Origin: Terrimonas rubra
Lineage (GTDB): Bacteria; Bacteroidota; Bacteroidia; Chitinophagales; Chitinophagaceae
Reading direction: 5' to 3'
Assembly (NCBI RefSeq): GCF_042686025.1
Contig: NZ_JBHUOZ010000001.1
Location: forward strand, 372,001-436,000
Length of the DNA stretch: 64,000 bases
The position numbers and the translations under genes are program-made. Below the pieces are notes generated by a model, which had not been told where the DNA came from, searched no databases, and saw only the letters and a list, made by a program, of their open reading frames with translations. The stretch's first letter is position 1; the number at the start of each line of letters is the position of its first letter. Of this stretch, positions 24,994 through 31,904 are shown one piece after another.

Positions 24994-25027
24994 AAAAAAA
25001 CGGTTAGCTGATGCTAACCGTTTTTTT
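24994..25027. terminator. Bidirectional terminator between copA and metZ
   Basis: 15-bp perfect stem with A-run and T-run ends (core ACGGTTAGC / GCTAACCGT, loop TGAT) between two convergent genes. Confidence 0.95.
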
Positions 25028-25045
25028 TATGCTGTTCATTTGTTA

Positions 25046-26218
25046 TTACGACTGTTGCAAAGCCTGCTCAATATCCGCAATAATATCATCAATATGCTCC
25101 AGGCCTACCGATATACGGATCAGGCCGGGTGTAATACCTACGGACTGTCTCTCTGCTTCACTTAATTTGGAATGCGTGGTGCTGGCCGGGTGCGAGGCAA
25201 TACTGCGGCTGTCGCCCAGGTTATTGGTCATGCTCAGCATTTGTAAGGCATTTAAAAACTTACGGCCGCTGTCAATACCACCTTTTAGTTCAAAACTTAC
25301 AATACCACCACCATTACTCATTTGTTTTACAGCAATGGCATGCTGCGGATGTGAAGGCAGGAAGGGGTATTTTACCCGGCTTACTTTTTCATGTCCTTCC
25401 AGGTGTCTGGCCAGGGCCAGGGCATTGGCAGCATGGGCATCCATGCGTATAAATAAGGTCTCTAAACTTTTCGATAAGGTCCAGGCGTTAAAGGCGCTTA
25501 AGGACGGCCCGGTATTGCGGATGAATAAATACAGCTGGTATACCAGGTCTTTGGGACCAACGATCACACCGCCCAGTACACGTCCCTGGCCGTCAATAAA
25601 CTTGGTGGCAGAATGTAATACCAGGTGCGCACCATATTTAATCGGCTGCTGCACGGCCGGGGTGGCAAAACAATTGTCCACCACAAACAGTATATTATGC
25701 TTGCGGCAGATATCACCTACCAGTTGCAGGTCAATAATGTCCAGGCCCGGGTTGCTGGGCGTTTCCAGGTATAACATTTTGGTCCGGGGGGTGATCAGCG
25801 CTTCTATTTCTTCGGGTTTGGTCATGTCGAAATAGCTGTGTGTAATACCCCATTTAGGTAAGTACTTTGTCAATATGGAGTGTGTACTGCCAAATACCGC
25901 CGATGCGGAGATCACATGATCGCCGGCGCTTAAAAAGGTCATAAAGGAGGCAAATACGGCAGCCATACCCGTAGCGGTGGCCACGCCATCCTCGGCTCCT
26001 TCCAGTTGTACAATTTTATTCACAAACTCATCTACGGTCGGGTTTTTAAAACGACTGTAAATATTTACATCCAGGGTATCATCTTCAAAAGCGGCGGCCA
26101 TGTCTTCGGCCTTGTCGTATACAAAACTGCTGGTTAAAAACAAGGGCGTCGCATGTTCTTTCTGTGCGGTACGTTCAGTCTGCAGGCGTATGGCCTGCGT
26201 GCGGGGATGTTGTGCCAT
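25046..26218 (-). CDS. metZ: O-succinylhomoserine sulfhydrylase (Cys/Met metabolism PLP enzyme)
   Basis: 390 residues from the ATG at 26218. The protein belongs to the Cys/Met gamma-family of PLP enzymes: YSRFKNPTVDEFVNKIVQLEGAED, the cofactor region VDNCFATPAVQQP, and the PLP lysine in LVLHSATKFIDGQGR (HSATK). Sequence style fits MetZ, which makes homocysteine directly from O-succinylhomoserine and sulfide; cystathionine gamma-synthase or O-acetylhomoserine sulfhydrylase are alternatives. A 17-codon upstream extension is rejected because the -7 box TATCTTTG lies inside it. Confidence 0.85.
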   Translation of the reverse strand: MAQHPRTQAIRLQTERTAQKEHATPLFLTSSFVYDKAEDMAAAFEDDTLDVNIYSRFKNPTVDEFVNKIVQLEGAEDGVATATGMAAVFASFMTFLSAGDHVISASAVFGSTHSILTKYLPKWGITHSYFDMTKPEEIEALITPRTKMLYLETPSNPGLDIIDLQLVGDICRKHNILFVVDNCFATPAVQQPIKYGAHLVLHSATKFIDGQGRVLGGVIVGPKDLVYQLYLFIRNTGPSLSAFNAWTLSKSLETLFIRMDAHAANALALARHLEGHEKVSRVKYPFLPSHPQHAIAVKQMSNGGGIVSFELKGGIDSGRKFLNALQMLSMTNNLGDSRSIASHPASTTHSKLSEAERQSVGITPGLIRISVGLEHIDDIIADIEQALQQS

Positions 26219-26247
26219 GATAATAAAAGGCTTTAAATAAAGGAGTG

Positions 26248-26255
26248 CAAAGATA
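26248..26255 (-). promoter_or_regulatory. -7 box TATCTTTG for metZ
   Basis: Perfect TAnnTTTG on the minus strand, 29 nt before the chosen ATG. It fixes the start by lying within the longer ORF. The AATTAACT repeat adjoins it upstream. Confidence 0.6.
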
Positions 26256-26268
26256 AGCAGGGGGAACA

Positions 26269-26299
26269 ATTTGAAAATTAGTTAATTTGAGAATTAAAC
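26269..26299. repeat. AATTAACTAATT repeat, copy 1 (upstream of metZ)
   Basis: On the minus strand CTCAAATTAACTAATTTTC sits next to the metZ -7 box. A close copy lies at 55956-55989 upstream of another TATCTTTG box; about 22 of 26 bases agree. Confidence 0.6.
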
Positions 26300-26308
26300 T
26301 TTGGATGA

Positions 26309-26365
26309 GCTGAAGGCTGAAGGCTGAAGGCTGAAGGCTGAAAGCTGAAAGCTGAAAGCTGAAAG
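26309..26365. repeat. Tandem 7-bp repeat GCTGAAG / GCTGAAA
   Basis: Four units of GCTGAAG followed by four of GCTGAAA in head-to-tail order, the cleanest example of this array in the window. Related arrays lie at 92-216, 47478-47532 and 54098-54165. It is followed by the TTAAACC array and the pheS promoter. Confidence 0.9.
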
Positions 26366-26375
26366 CGGCATGTAA

Positions 26376-26452
26376 CTTAACATTAAACCTAAAACCTTAA
26401 ACTTTAAACTATTTGAACCTTTGAACTTTTGAACCTTTAAACTTTTCAACCT
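26376..26452. repeat. TTAAACC / TTTGAAC degenerate array upstream of pheS
   Basis: Begins GTAACTTAACATTAAACC and continues as alternating CTTAAACTTTAAAC and TTTGAACC units up to the -33 region of pheS. The reverse complement of 47401-47478 has the same order of units. It contains many TTTG and TTG triplets that could act as -33 elements. Confidence 0.75.
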
Positions 26453-26473
26453 TGCCTCTTTGCTTTTAAAACT

Positions 26474-26481
26474 TATCTTTG
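26474..26481 (+). promoter_or_regulatory. -7 box TATCTTTG for pheS, abutting the start codon
   Basis: Perfect TAnnTTTG with CTTG 19 bp upstream (26451-26454) as -33. Only 7 nt separate the box from the ATG, so the mRNA is probably leaderless or nearly so. Confidence 0.65.
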
Positions 26482-26488
26482 CGCCCTT

Positions 26489-27520
26489 ATGCAGCAACTG
26501 TTACAACAAATTGACGCTTATAAACAGGAAATGACCGCTTATGCGGCCACCACGGCGCAGGAGCTAGAGGATTTCCGTATTAAATACCTGGGTACCAAGG
26601 GTATTGTAAAGGCCATCATGGGCGAAATGAAAAACGTTCCGGCCGAACAGAAAAAGGAAGCCGGCTTATTGTTAAACGAGTTTAAACAATTTGCCGAAGC
26701 CACTTTCGAAACCCTGCAACAGGCCATCACCCCGGCAACAACCGGCGCGGCTGCGGGTATCGATCTCAGCCTGCCCGGCGACCCTGTACCCATGGGCGGC
26801 CGTCACCCCATTACCCTGATGCGTAACCGCATTGTATCTATCTTCCAGCGCCTGGGCTTTGCCGTAGCGGAAGGACCAGAGATTGAAGATGACTGGCATA
26901 ACTTTGGCGCACTCAACCTGCCGGCCCACCACCCTGCCCGTGATATGCAGGATACTTTTTACATTCAGCAAAACCCCGACTGGGTATTGCGTACCCATAC
27001 CAGCAGTGTACAGATACGCGAGATGGAAAAAGGCAAACTGCCTATCCGTATGTTAATGCCGGGCCGTGTGTACCGTAATGAAACCGTGAGCGCCCGCAGC
27101 CATTGTTTCTTTCACCAGGTGGAAGGTTTGTATATCGATGAGAATGTTTCCTTTGCCGACCTGAAACAGACCCTGTACTTCTTTGTAAAAGAAATGTATG
27201 GTAAGGATGTAAAAGTGCGTTTCCGCCCTTCTTACTTCCCCTTTACCGAGCCCAGCGCCGAAATGGATGTAAGCTGTTTTATCTGCGGCGGCGAAGGCTG
27301 TAATATCTGTAAAAAAACCGGCTGGGTAGAAATTTTAGGTTGCGGCATGGTACACCCCAATGTATTGCTCAACTGTAAAATAGATCCTAATAAATACACC
27401 GGCTTTGCTTTTGGTATGGGTATTGAAAGGCCGGCTATGCTCAAGTATGGTATCAACGATATCCGTTTGTTCAGCGAGAATGACCTGCGCTTTTTACAGC
27501 AGTTCAGCAGCGCTATCTGA
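26489..27520 (+). CDS. pheS: Phenylalanyl-tRNA synthetase alpha subunit
   Basis: 343 residues, standard length. An N-terminal coiled coil (1-90) is followed by the class II catalytic core: HPITLMRNRIVSIFQRLGF, DTFYIQQNPDWVLRTHTSSVQIREME, motif 2 RMLMPGRVYRNETVSARSHCFFHQVEGLYID, the zinc-ribbon-like insert CFICGGEGCNICKKTGWVEILGCGMVHPNVL, and motif 3 GFAFGMGIERPAMLKYGINDIR. It charges tRNA-Phe together with PheT, which is not in the window. The UUCG terminator follows directly. Confidence 0.97.
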   Translation: MQQLLQQIDAYKQEMTAYAATTAQELEDFRIKYLGTKGIVKAIMGEMKNVPAEQKKEAGLLLNEFKQFAEATFETLQQAITPATTGAAAGIDLSLPGDPVPMGGRHPITLMRNRIVSIFQRLGFAVAEGPEIEDDWHNFGALNLPAHHPARDMQDTFYIQQNPDWVLRTHTSSVQIREMEKGKLPIRMLMPGRVYRNETVSARSHCFFHQVEGLYIDENVSFADLKQTLYFFVKEMYGKDVKVRFRPSYFPFTEPSAEMDVSCFICGGEGCNICKKTGWVEILGCGMVHPNVLLNCKIDPNKYTGFAFGMGIERPAMLKYGINDIRLFSENDLRFLQQFSSAI

Positions 27521-27549
27521 CGACGCTAACGGATCAACTATATTTTTAC

Positions 27550-27573
27550 AAAGGATGGCTTCGGTCATCCTTT
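27550..27573 (+). terminator. Intrinsic terminator with UUCG tetraloop after pheS
   Basis: AAAGGATGGC, loop TTCG, GTCATCCTTT, then a T-run. The C(UUCG)G closing arrangement is the classic extra-stable tetraloop. Confidence 0.95.
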
Positions 27574-27584
27574 TTTATTGGGGG

Positions 27585-27705
27585 CTCTCATCGTTCTGTT
27601 CTCTTATCAGCCGTAGTTCCCGCTTTTCGCTGCAAGTCCTCGCCCCCCTGCGTCGGGCCTGCGGGCTTTTCGCTCCAATCGGGCAGCCCTTGAGCTTTAC
27701 AAAAA
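27585..27705. repeat. GC-rich intergenic element of repeated type
   Basis: Non-coding sequence with CCCGCTTTTCGCTGCAAGTC and CGGGCCTGCGGGCTTTTCGC. Sequences of this style recur in intergenic regions of other Bacteroidota genomes, from memory; no second copy is in this window. It differs clearly in composition from the A/T-rich HxlR gene next to it. Confidence 0.4.
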
Positions 27706-27725
27706 TTATATTTTAGATAACCTGT

Positions 27726-28100
27726 TTATCTAAGATGTATAAACTTACCCTTCTCCATAGCTATTTTATTACCCAACGCTGTAATTACTTCCAAAAGAGG
27801 GATGAATGATCTTCCAAAATCAGTCAGGTTATAAACAACCTTAACAGGCGGTTTTTTCCCAAAAACCCTTCTTGAAACTAATCCATCTTTTTCTAATTGT
27901 TTCAATTGTAAACTCAATGTCATTTCTGTTATAGCAGGGTTTTCTTTGTGTAATTCATTATATCGTTTTGCTCCACTCCTCAAATGATAAAGAATTACGG
28001 CCTTCCATTTCCCTCCTATTAAATCCATTGTCAGGCTGACTGTACAAGGATATTTCTTATCCTTAAAGGCAACATAATCACTTAAACATTCTATTTTCAT
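27726..28100 (-). CDS. HxlR-family winged-helix transcriptional regulator
   Basis: 124 residues. Typical HxlR layout: Cys near the N-terminus in YPCTVSLTMDLIGGKWKAVILYHL (C19), then RYNELHKENPAITEMTLSLQLKQLEKDGLVSR and the wing VVYNLTDFGRSFIPLL. HxlR proteins of this form often sense electrophiles or quinones through the N-terminal Cys and control a divergent reductase. Here a flavodoxin-fold NAD(P)H oxidoreductase is divergent, 98 bp away, with two perfect palindromes between. The pair is lower in GC than nearby core genes. Confidence 0.9.
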   Translation of the reverse strand: MKIECLSDYVAFKDKKYPCTVSLTMDLIGGKWKAVILYHLRSGAKRYNELHKENPAITEMTLSLQLKQLEKDGLVSRRVFGKKPPVKVVYNLTDFGRSFIPLLEVITALGNKIAMEKGKFIHLR

Positions 28101-28115
28101 TTTACTCTTTTTAAC

Positions 28116-28165
28116 CTATCAAACCTGATAGTTATTGTATATGAAATATACTAAAAATAGTTTTG
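28116..28165 (+). promoter_or_regulatory. Promoter and two operator-like palindromes between hxlR-type gene and reductase
   Basis: CTATCAAACCTGATAG (28116-28131, perfect 6-bp arms) lies just upstream of a -33 TTG (28135-28137). GTATATGAAATATAC (28137-28151, perfect 6-bp arms) fills the spacer, and the -7 box TAGTTTTG is at 28158-28165. Spacing between -33 and -7 is 20 bp. A dimer on the second site would block RNA polymerase. Confidence 0.65.
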
Positions 28166-28198
28166 TAGCTAAAATTATTATAGTATAAAATAACAATT

Positions 28199-28852
28199 AT
28201 GAAAATACTTATTGTATTCGCACATCCGGAAGAAAAGAGTTTCAATGCAGCCATGTTTCAAACAGCAATAAAAACTTTAGCAAAAGAAGGCCACGAAGTG
28301 AAAATTTCCGACTTATACAAAATGAATTTTGATGCGGTCAGCGGAAAAGAGAACTTCACGATATTAAAAAATCCGGAATATTTTAAACAGCAGGAAGAAG
28401 AGCTTTATGCTTCACTGGACAACACATTTTCAGTTGAAATTTCAGCTGAGCAAGAAAAAGTAGAATGGTGTGACGTGATGATCTGGCAATTCCCGTTATA
28501 CTGGTTTTCTGTTCCCGCTATCTTAAAAGGATGGACAGATAAGATTTTTTCTATGGGCAAATTTTATGACAATGGAAAAATTTTTAATACTGGCTATTCA
28601 GTCGGCAAAAAAGCAATGCTTGCTATAACAACTGGCGGGCCTGAAAAAAATTATGTACATGACAAGTATGGAGACATTCATTCAATACTGTTCCCCATAA
28701 GCCGTGGGATATTTGAATTCCTGGGATTTTCGGTTTTGAAACCAGAAGTAGTATATTCGGTTGAGCGTTTATCGCAGGAACAACGGAAAACAGTCCTGGA
28801 CAATTGGGCGCAAAGATTGAAAAATATTGATAAAGAAAAAATACTGAATTAA
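28199..28852 (+). CDS. Flavodoxin-fold NAD(P)H dehydrogenase (quinone)
   Basis: 217 residues. The FMN phosphate loop is seen in MKILIVFAHPEEKSFNAAMF, then DLYKMNFDAV, WQFPLYWFSVPAILKGWTDKIFSMG (the flavin contact and the family WxxPLYWFxxPxxLKGWxD signature), and ITTGGPEKNY. The family covers MdaB/KefF-like and NQO-type enzymes that reduce quinones by two electrons. It is divergent from an HxlR regulator, which supports a detoxification role against quinones or electrophiles. Confidence 0.9.
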   Translation: MKILIVFAHPEEKSFNAAMFQTAIKTLAKEGHEVKISDLYKMNFDAVSGKENFTILKNPEYFKQQEEELYASLDNTFSVEISAEQEKVEWCDVMIWQFPLYWFSVPAILKGWTDKIFSMGKFYDNGKIFNTGYSVGKKAMLAITTGGPEKNYVHDKYGDIHSILFPISRGIFEFLGFSVLKPEVVYSVERLSQEQRKTVLDNWAQRLKNIDKEKILN

Positions 28853-28902
28853 AAGCATCCCAGCTAATAACCCCGGTACTCATCAACATTAGCAGATATT
28901 TT

Positions 28903-30003
28903 ATGAAACCGATACAAATGACAAGACCCCTATTTATACTATTCCTTATCCTCATAAACTATTCCATCTTCGCCAATGATGGCGCTTTCTTTGCAAAAGG
29001 CAACCAGCTCATCCCTATTACCGAAACGGATATCAGCGTTAAAAAAGAAATACTAACCCTAAAAAAGATCAGGAACCAGTTTATAGAGGTAACCGTTTAT
29101 TATGAGTTCTTTAATCCAAAGGAAGCAAAAAAAGTGACGGTTGGGTTTGAGGCTTTTTCACCGGAAGGAGATGTAGATGGTGCACCGAAAAACGGGCACC
29201 ACCCGTATATGAGGGATTTTACGGTGGAATTGAATAACGCCATCCTGAAATATAATGTGGCCTATGTTGCAGACTCCATGTATAATAAAAACGGAAAAAT
29301 AAAATCCTTAGACCTGGCCAAATTTGAAGGGAGCAAAAGTGGCAATAATGTCGACTTTTACTATGTGTACCATTTTGAAGCCAATTTCAAAAAAGGCATC
29401 AATATCATTAAACACACGTATAACTATGACCTGTCAGGCTCTATTGATTACAATTATAATTTTGAATATGTTTTAACGGCTGCCAATCGCTGGGCCAATA
29501 AACAAATAGACGATTTTACGCTGATCGTTGATGTTGGGGAATTTGAAACCTTCTCCATTAATAAGTCCTTCTTTAAAACAGCCAATGAATGGCTGATTAA
29601 CGGCATCGGGAAAACCGAAGACATTAAAGGCAGTAAAAATTCATTCATTGAACAGGATGCGTTAAAGTTTCACCTGCAAAAAGGCAACCTGGTCTTTCAA
29701 AAAAAGAATTTCAAGATCAATGGTGACCTGTTTTTGTATGCGCAAAATGTTTTAGGATTTGAGGACCTGGCATACCTCCCTTTCTCTTACTACCAGGAAG
29801 ACAATATACATGCTCCTCAAAATGATCTTCAAAGAAAGGTTTTAAAAAACCTGCCCTTTGCCAGGCGGGGTTATGTTTTTCAAAACCAGGAGCTGAATGC
29901 TTTTTATAAAAACATGGATTGGTATATCCCCAATCCCAACTATGAGCCCAACATAGAAATTCTTACAGATGGTGAAAAGAAATGGATAGAAAAATGGAAA
30001 TAA
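28903..30003 (+). CDS. Exported YARHG-domain protein
   Basis: 366 residues. Signal peptide (about 1-25, LFILFLILINYSIFA), a beta-rich middle domain of DUF4424 style (VTVYYEFFNPKEAKKVTVGFEAFSPEG), and a C-terminal YARHG module (LPFARRGYVFQNQELNAFYKNMDWY). YARHG modules occur at the ends of many secreted proteins and are of unknown function. It lies 50 bp after the reductase gene on the same strand, so they may share a transcript, although the functions look unrelated. First Met is retained; Met6 (MTRPLF) is an alternative. Confidence 0.78.
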   Translation: MKPIQMTRPLFILFLILINYSIFANDGAFFAKGNQLIPITETDISVKKEILTLKKIRNQFIEVTVYYEFFNPKEAKKVTVGFEAFSPEGDVDGAPKNGHHPYMRDFTVELNNAILKYNVAYVADSMYNKNGKIKSLDLAKFEGSKSGNNVDFYYVYHFEANFKKGINIIKHTYNYDLSGSIDYNYNFEYVLTAANRWANKQIDDFTLIVDVGEFETFSINKSFFKTANEWLINGIGKTEDIKGSKNSFIEQDALKFHLQKGNLVFQKKNFKINGDLFLYAQNVLGFEDLAYLPFSYYQEDNIHAPQNDLQRKVLKNLPFARRGYVFQNQELNAFYKNMDWYIPNPNYEPNIEILTDGEKKWIEKWK

Positions 30004-30341
30004 AAAACAGGGCTTATTAAAAATACTTTTATCAAACAATCCATATTGCTGATCCTGAAGAATTTCCTGATAAAAAATCCAACCTGTTTCTGCAAATATT
30101 ATGTATGTTCAGTACACTTCAAAAGGCCCAATAGCATTCCTACCGCTGAACGGAGCGTCGCAACTAAAGCCCAATCAGGGAACCGAACGCTGGCGATCCT
30201 GATATTGTTATATACAAACCTCTTTTACAACTGCTTAGCAACAACTTCCCTTCGTGTAAGTGCCATTTTTTTTACGGTATTGTTTTTGGTTATGGTATAG
30301 AAGCGCAAGCGCTATCATTGTATCATGTAAAAAGCCCTCTT
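30004..30341. other. Intergenic region before the lipocalin gene
   Basis: About 340 bp. It contains the dispersed element at 30146-30179 and otherwise no accepted ORF. An 84-codon frame across it has no protein-like features. No clear TAnnTTTG box precedes the lipocalin start. Confidence 0.5.
30146..30179. repeat. Short dispersed element, copy 2 (GTTGCGACGC core)
   Basis: TGAACGGAGCGTCGCAAC followed after four bases by GCCCAATCAGGG, identical in layout to 226-259. Confidence 0.7.
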
Positions 30342-30848
30342 ATGTCAATTATCAGTACCCTTACCTCCCTGTTTAAGAAACAAACTATCCCCGCTGGGGT
30401 AAAAGCCGTTGAAAATTTTAATGTAAAAAAATACCTGGGTACCTGGTACGAAGTGGCCCGCATTGATTTTAAGTATGAAAAAAACCTGAACAATACCACC
30501 GCTACCTATTCCCTGAATAAAGATGGCAGTATAAAAGTGGTGAACAGGGGCTATAATTATAAAACCAATACCTATAAAAAATCGGAAGGGAAGGCCGTGT
30601 TTGTAAAAGAGAAAAACACAGGCATGCTGAAGGTATCTTTCTTCGGGCCTTTCTACGACGGCTATAATGTTTTAGCCATTGACGATGCCTATACCCATGC
30701 CCTTGTCTGCGGCCGCAACCACGATTATTTGTGGCTCCTGTGCCGCCAGCCCAATATGTACGAGGCTATCAGGGACAGGTACCTGAAAATAGCAACGGCC
30801 AATGGCTTTGATATTAACCGGTTATTATGGGTGGTGCATGATCAGTAA
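30342..30848 (+). CDS. Bacterial lipocalin (Blc family)
   Basis: 168 residues from the ATG at 30342. The lipocalin signature YLGTWYEVARIDFKYEKNLNNTTATY is complete, and the barrel strands continue (YNVLAIDDAYTHALVCGRNHDYLWLLCRQP) with the C-terminal helix. Blc proteins bind lysophospholipids and act in envelope maintenance. No signal peptide or lipobox is obvious before the domain, unlike E. coli Blc; the short N-terminal hydrophobic stretch is weak, so localisation is uncertain. An in-frame upstream ATG (30318) does not improve this. Confidence 0.88.
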   Translation: MSIISTLTSLFKKQTIPAGVKAVENFNVKKYLGTWYEVARIDFKYEKNLNNTTATYSLNKDGSIKVVNRGYNYKTNTYKKSEGKAVFVKEKNTGMLKVSFFGPFYDGYNVLAIDDAYTHALVCGRNHDYLWLLCRQPNMYEAIRDRYLKIATANGFDINRLLWVVHDQ

Positions 30849-30877
30849 AGTGATATGTAAGAAACATATACTAAAAA

Positions 30878-30910
30878 CAAAAGCGTTTAACCCGGGGTTA
30901 AACGCTTTTG
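30878..30910. terminator. Bidirectional terminator between the lipocalin and DksA-like genes
   Basis: 15-bp perfect stem CAAAAGCGTTTAACC / GGTTAAACGCTTTTG with loop CGG, between convergent genes; both strands continue with T-rich sequence. Confidence 0.85.
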
Positions 30911-30930
30911 ACTATAGGGTAATAAGTTCA

Positions 30931-31899
30931 TTACTTGTTCATGCCCTGTTTGGCCTCAATGCTTAAAGTAGCATGCGGCACCGCACGTAGACGGGCTTTG
31001 TCAATTAACTTACCGGTTACACGGCAAATACCATAGGTTTTGTTTTCAATACGCATCAGGGCTTTTTCCAGGTGATCAATGAAAGTGATCTGGCGGCTGG
31101 CCATCTGGCTAAGCTGCTCACGTTCCATACTCACACTGCCGTCTTCCATGGTCATATAACGGGCCTCGTCCATATCACCACCTTCATCACGACGGGTAAT
31201 CAGGCCCTGGAGGTATGCCAGCTCTTTTTTAGCGGCATCTAACTTACGCATGATAATTTCTTTAAACTCGGCTAAATCCGCGTCCGAGTAACGAATAATA
31301 AGTCCTGATTGTTCCTGCATGGGGTCTAATACTGATTTTGTAAATTCGGGTTCATATTTAACCGCACTTTTTGTTGCAATTTTCGGGATCACAACTTTGG
31401 CGGGTTTAGGGGGTGCTTTTTTAAGCACCTGCTTTGGCTGTGGTTTTACCGAAACCAAAGACTGGAATTCGTGTTCGGGTTGTTTGGGGGCTTCTTTTTT
31501 TGCCGGCGCTGCTGCTTTTTTTGCTACTGGCTCAGCCGGTTTTGCTACCGGTTTAGGCGCTGGCTTTTCAGCAACTTTTGGTGCAGGTGCTGCTTTTACA
31601 GCAGGCTTGGGCGCTGGTTTGGCCGCTACTTTTTTAGGAGCAGGCTTTGCAGGTGCCGCTTTTTTAGGAGCGGGTTTGGCCGCTGCCTTTTTAGGGGCTG
31701 GTTTAGCTACCGGTTTCGCCGCTTTTTTAGGAGCAGGCTTTGCAGGCGCCGCTTTTTTAGGAGCGGGTTTTGCCGCTGCCTTTTTGGGGGCTGGTTTAGC
31801 TACCGGTTTTGCTGCTTTTTTGGGAGCAGGCTTTGCGGCCTTTTTGGCCACAGGTTTTGCGGCCGGTTTTTTTACTGCAGGTTTTTTCTTAGTTGCCAT
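30931..31899 (-). CDS. DksA/TraR-like protein with histone-H1-like Lys/Pro/Ala N-terminal domain
   Basis: 322 residues. Residues 1-140 are almost only Lys, Pro and Ala (PAPKKAA repeats), like the C-terminal tail of histone H1. A 31-residue block is duplicated in tandem there. The C-terminal part (about 205-322) is a DksA/TraR fold: coiled coil RKLDAAKKELAYLQGLITRRD, then YGICRVTGKLIDKARLRAVPHATLSIEAKQ. The four zinc cysteines of classical DksA are reduced to one. DksA acts in the RNA polymerase secondary channel; the basic tail should bind DNA or RNA. ileS is directly upstream with a 5-bp gap, so they share a transcript. Confidence 0.85.
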   Translation of the reverse strand: MATKKKPAVKKPAAKPVAKKAAKPAPKKAAKPVAKPAPKKAAAKPAPKKAAPAKPAPKKAAKPVAKPAPKKAAAKPAPKKAAPAKPAPKKVAAKPAPKPAVKAAPAPKVAEKPAPKPVAKPAEPVAKKAAAPAKKEAPKQPEHEFQSLVSVKPQPKQVLKKAPPKPAKVVIPKIATKSAVKYEPEFTKSVLDPMQEQSGLIIRYSDADLAEFKEIIMRKLDAAKKELAYLQGLITRRDEGGDMDEARYMTMEDGSVSMEREQLSQMASRQITFIDHLEKALMRIENKTYGICRVTGKLIDKARLRAVPHATLSIEAKQGMNK

Positions 31900-31904
31900 A
31901 CAAA

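Noticed and set aside
26309..26365. Possible CRISPR array
   Set aside because: The 7-bp units are head-to-tail without unique spacers, and no cas gene is near.
26294..26497. 67-codon minus-strand frame with QLSAFSLQPSAF-type repeats
   Set aside because: It is the translation of the simple-repeat arrays; the peptide repeat reflects the DNA repeat.
30046..30300. 84-codon frame before the lipocalin gene
   Set aside because: It crosses the dispersed repeat, lacks promoter and domain features, and has unusual composition.
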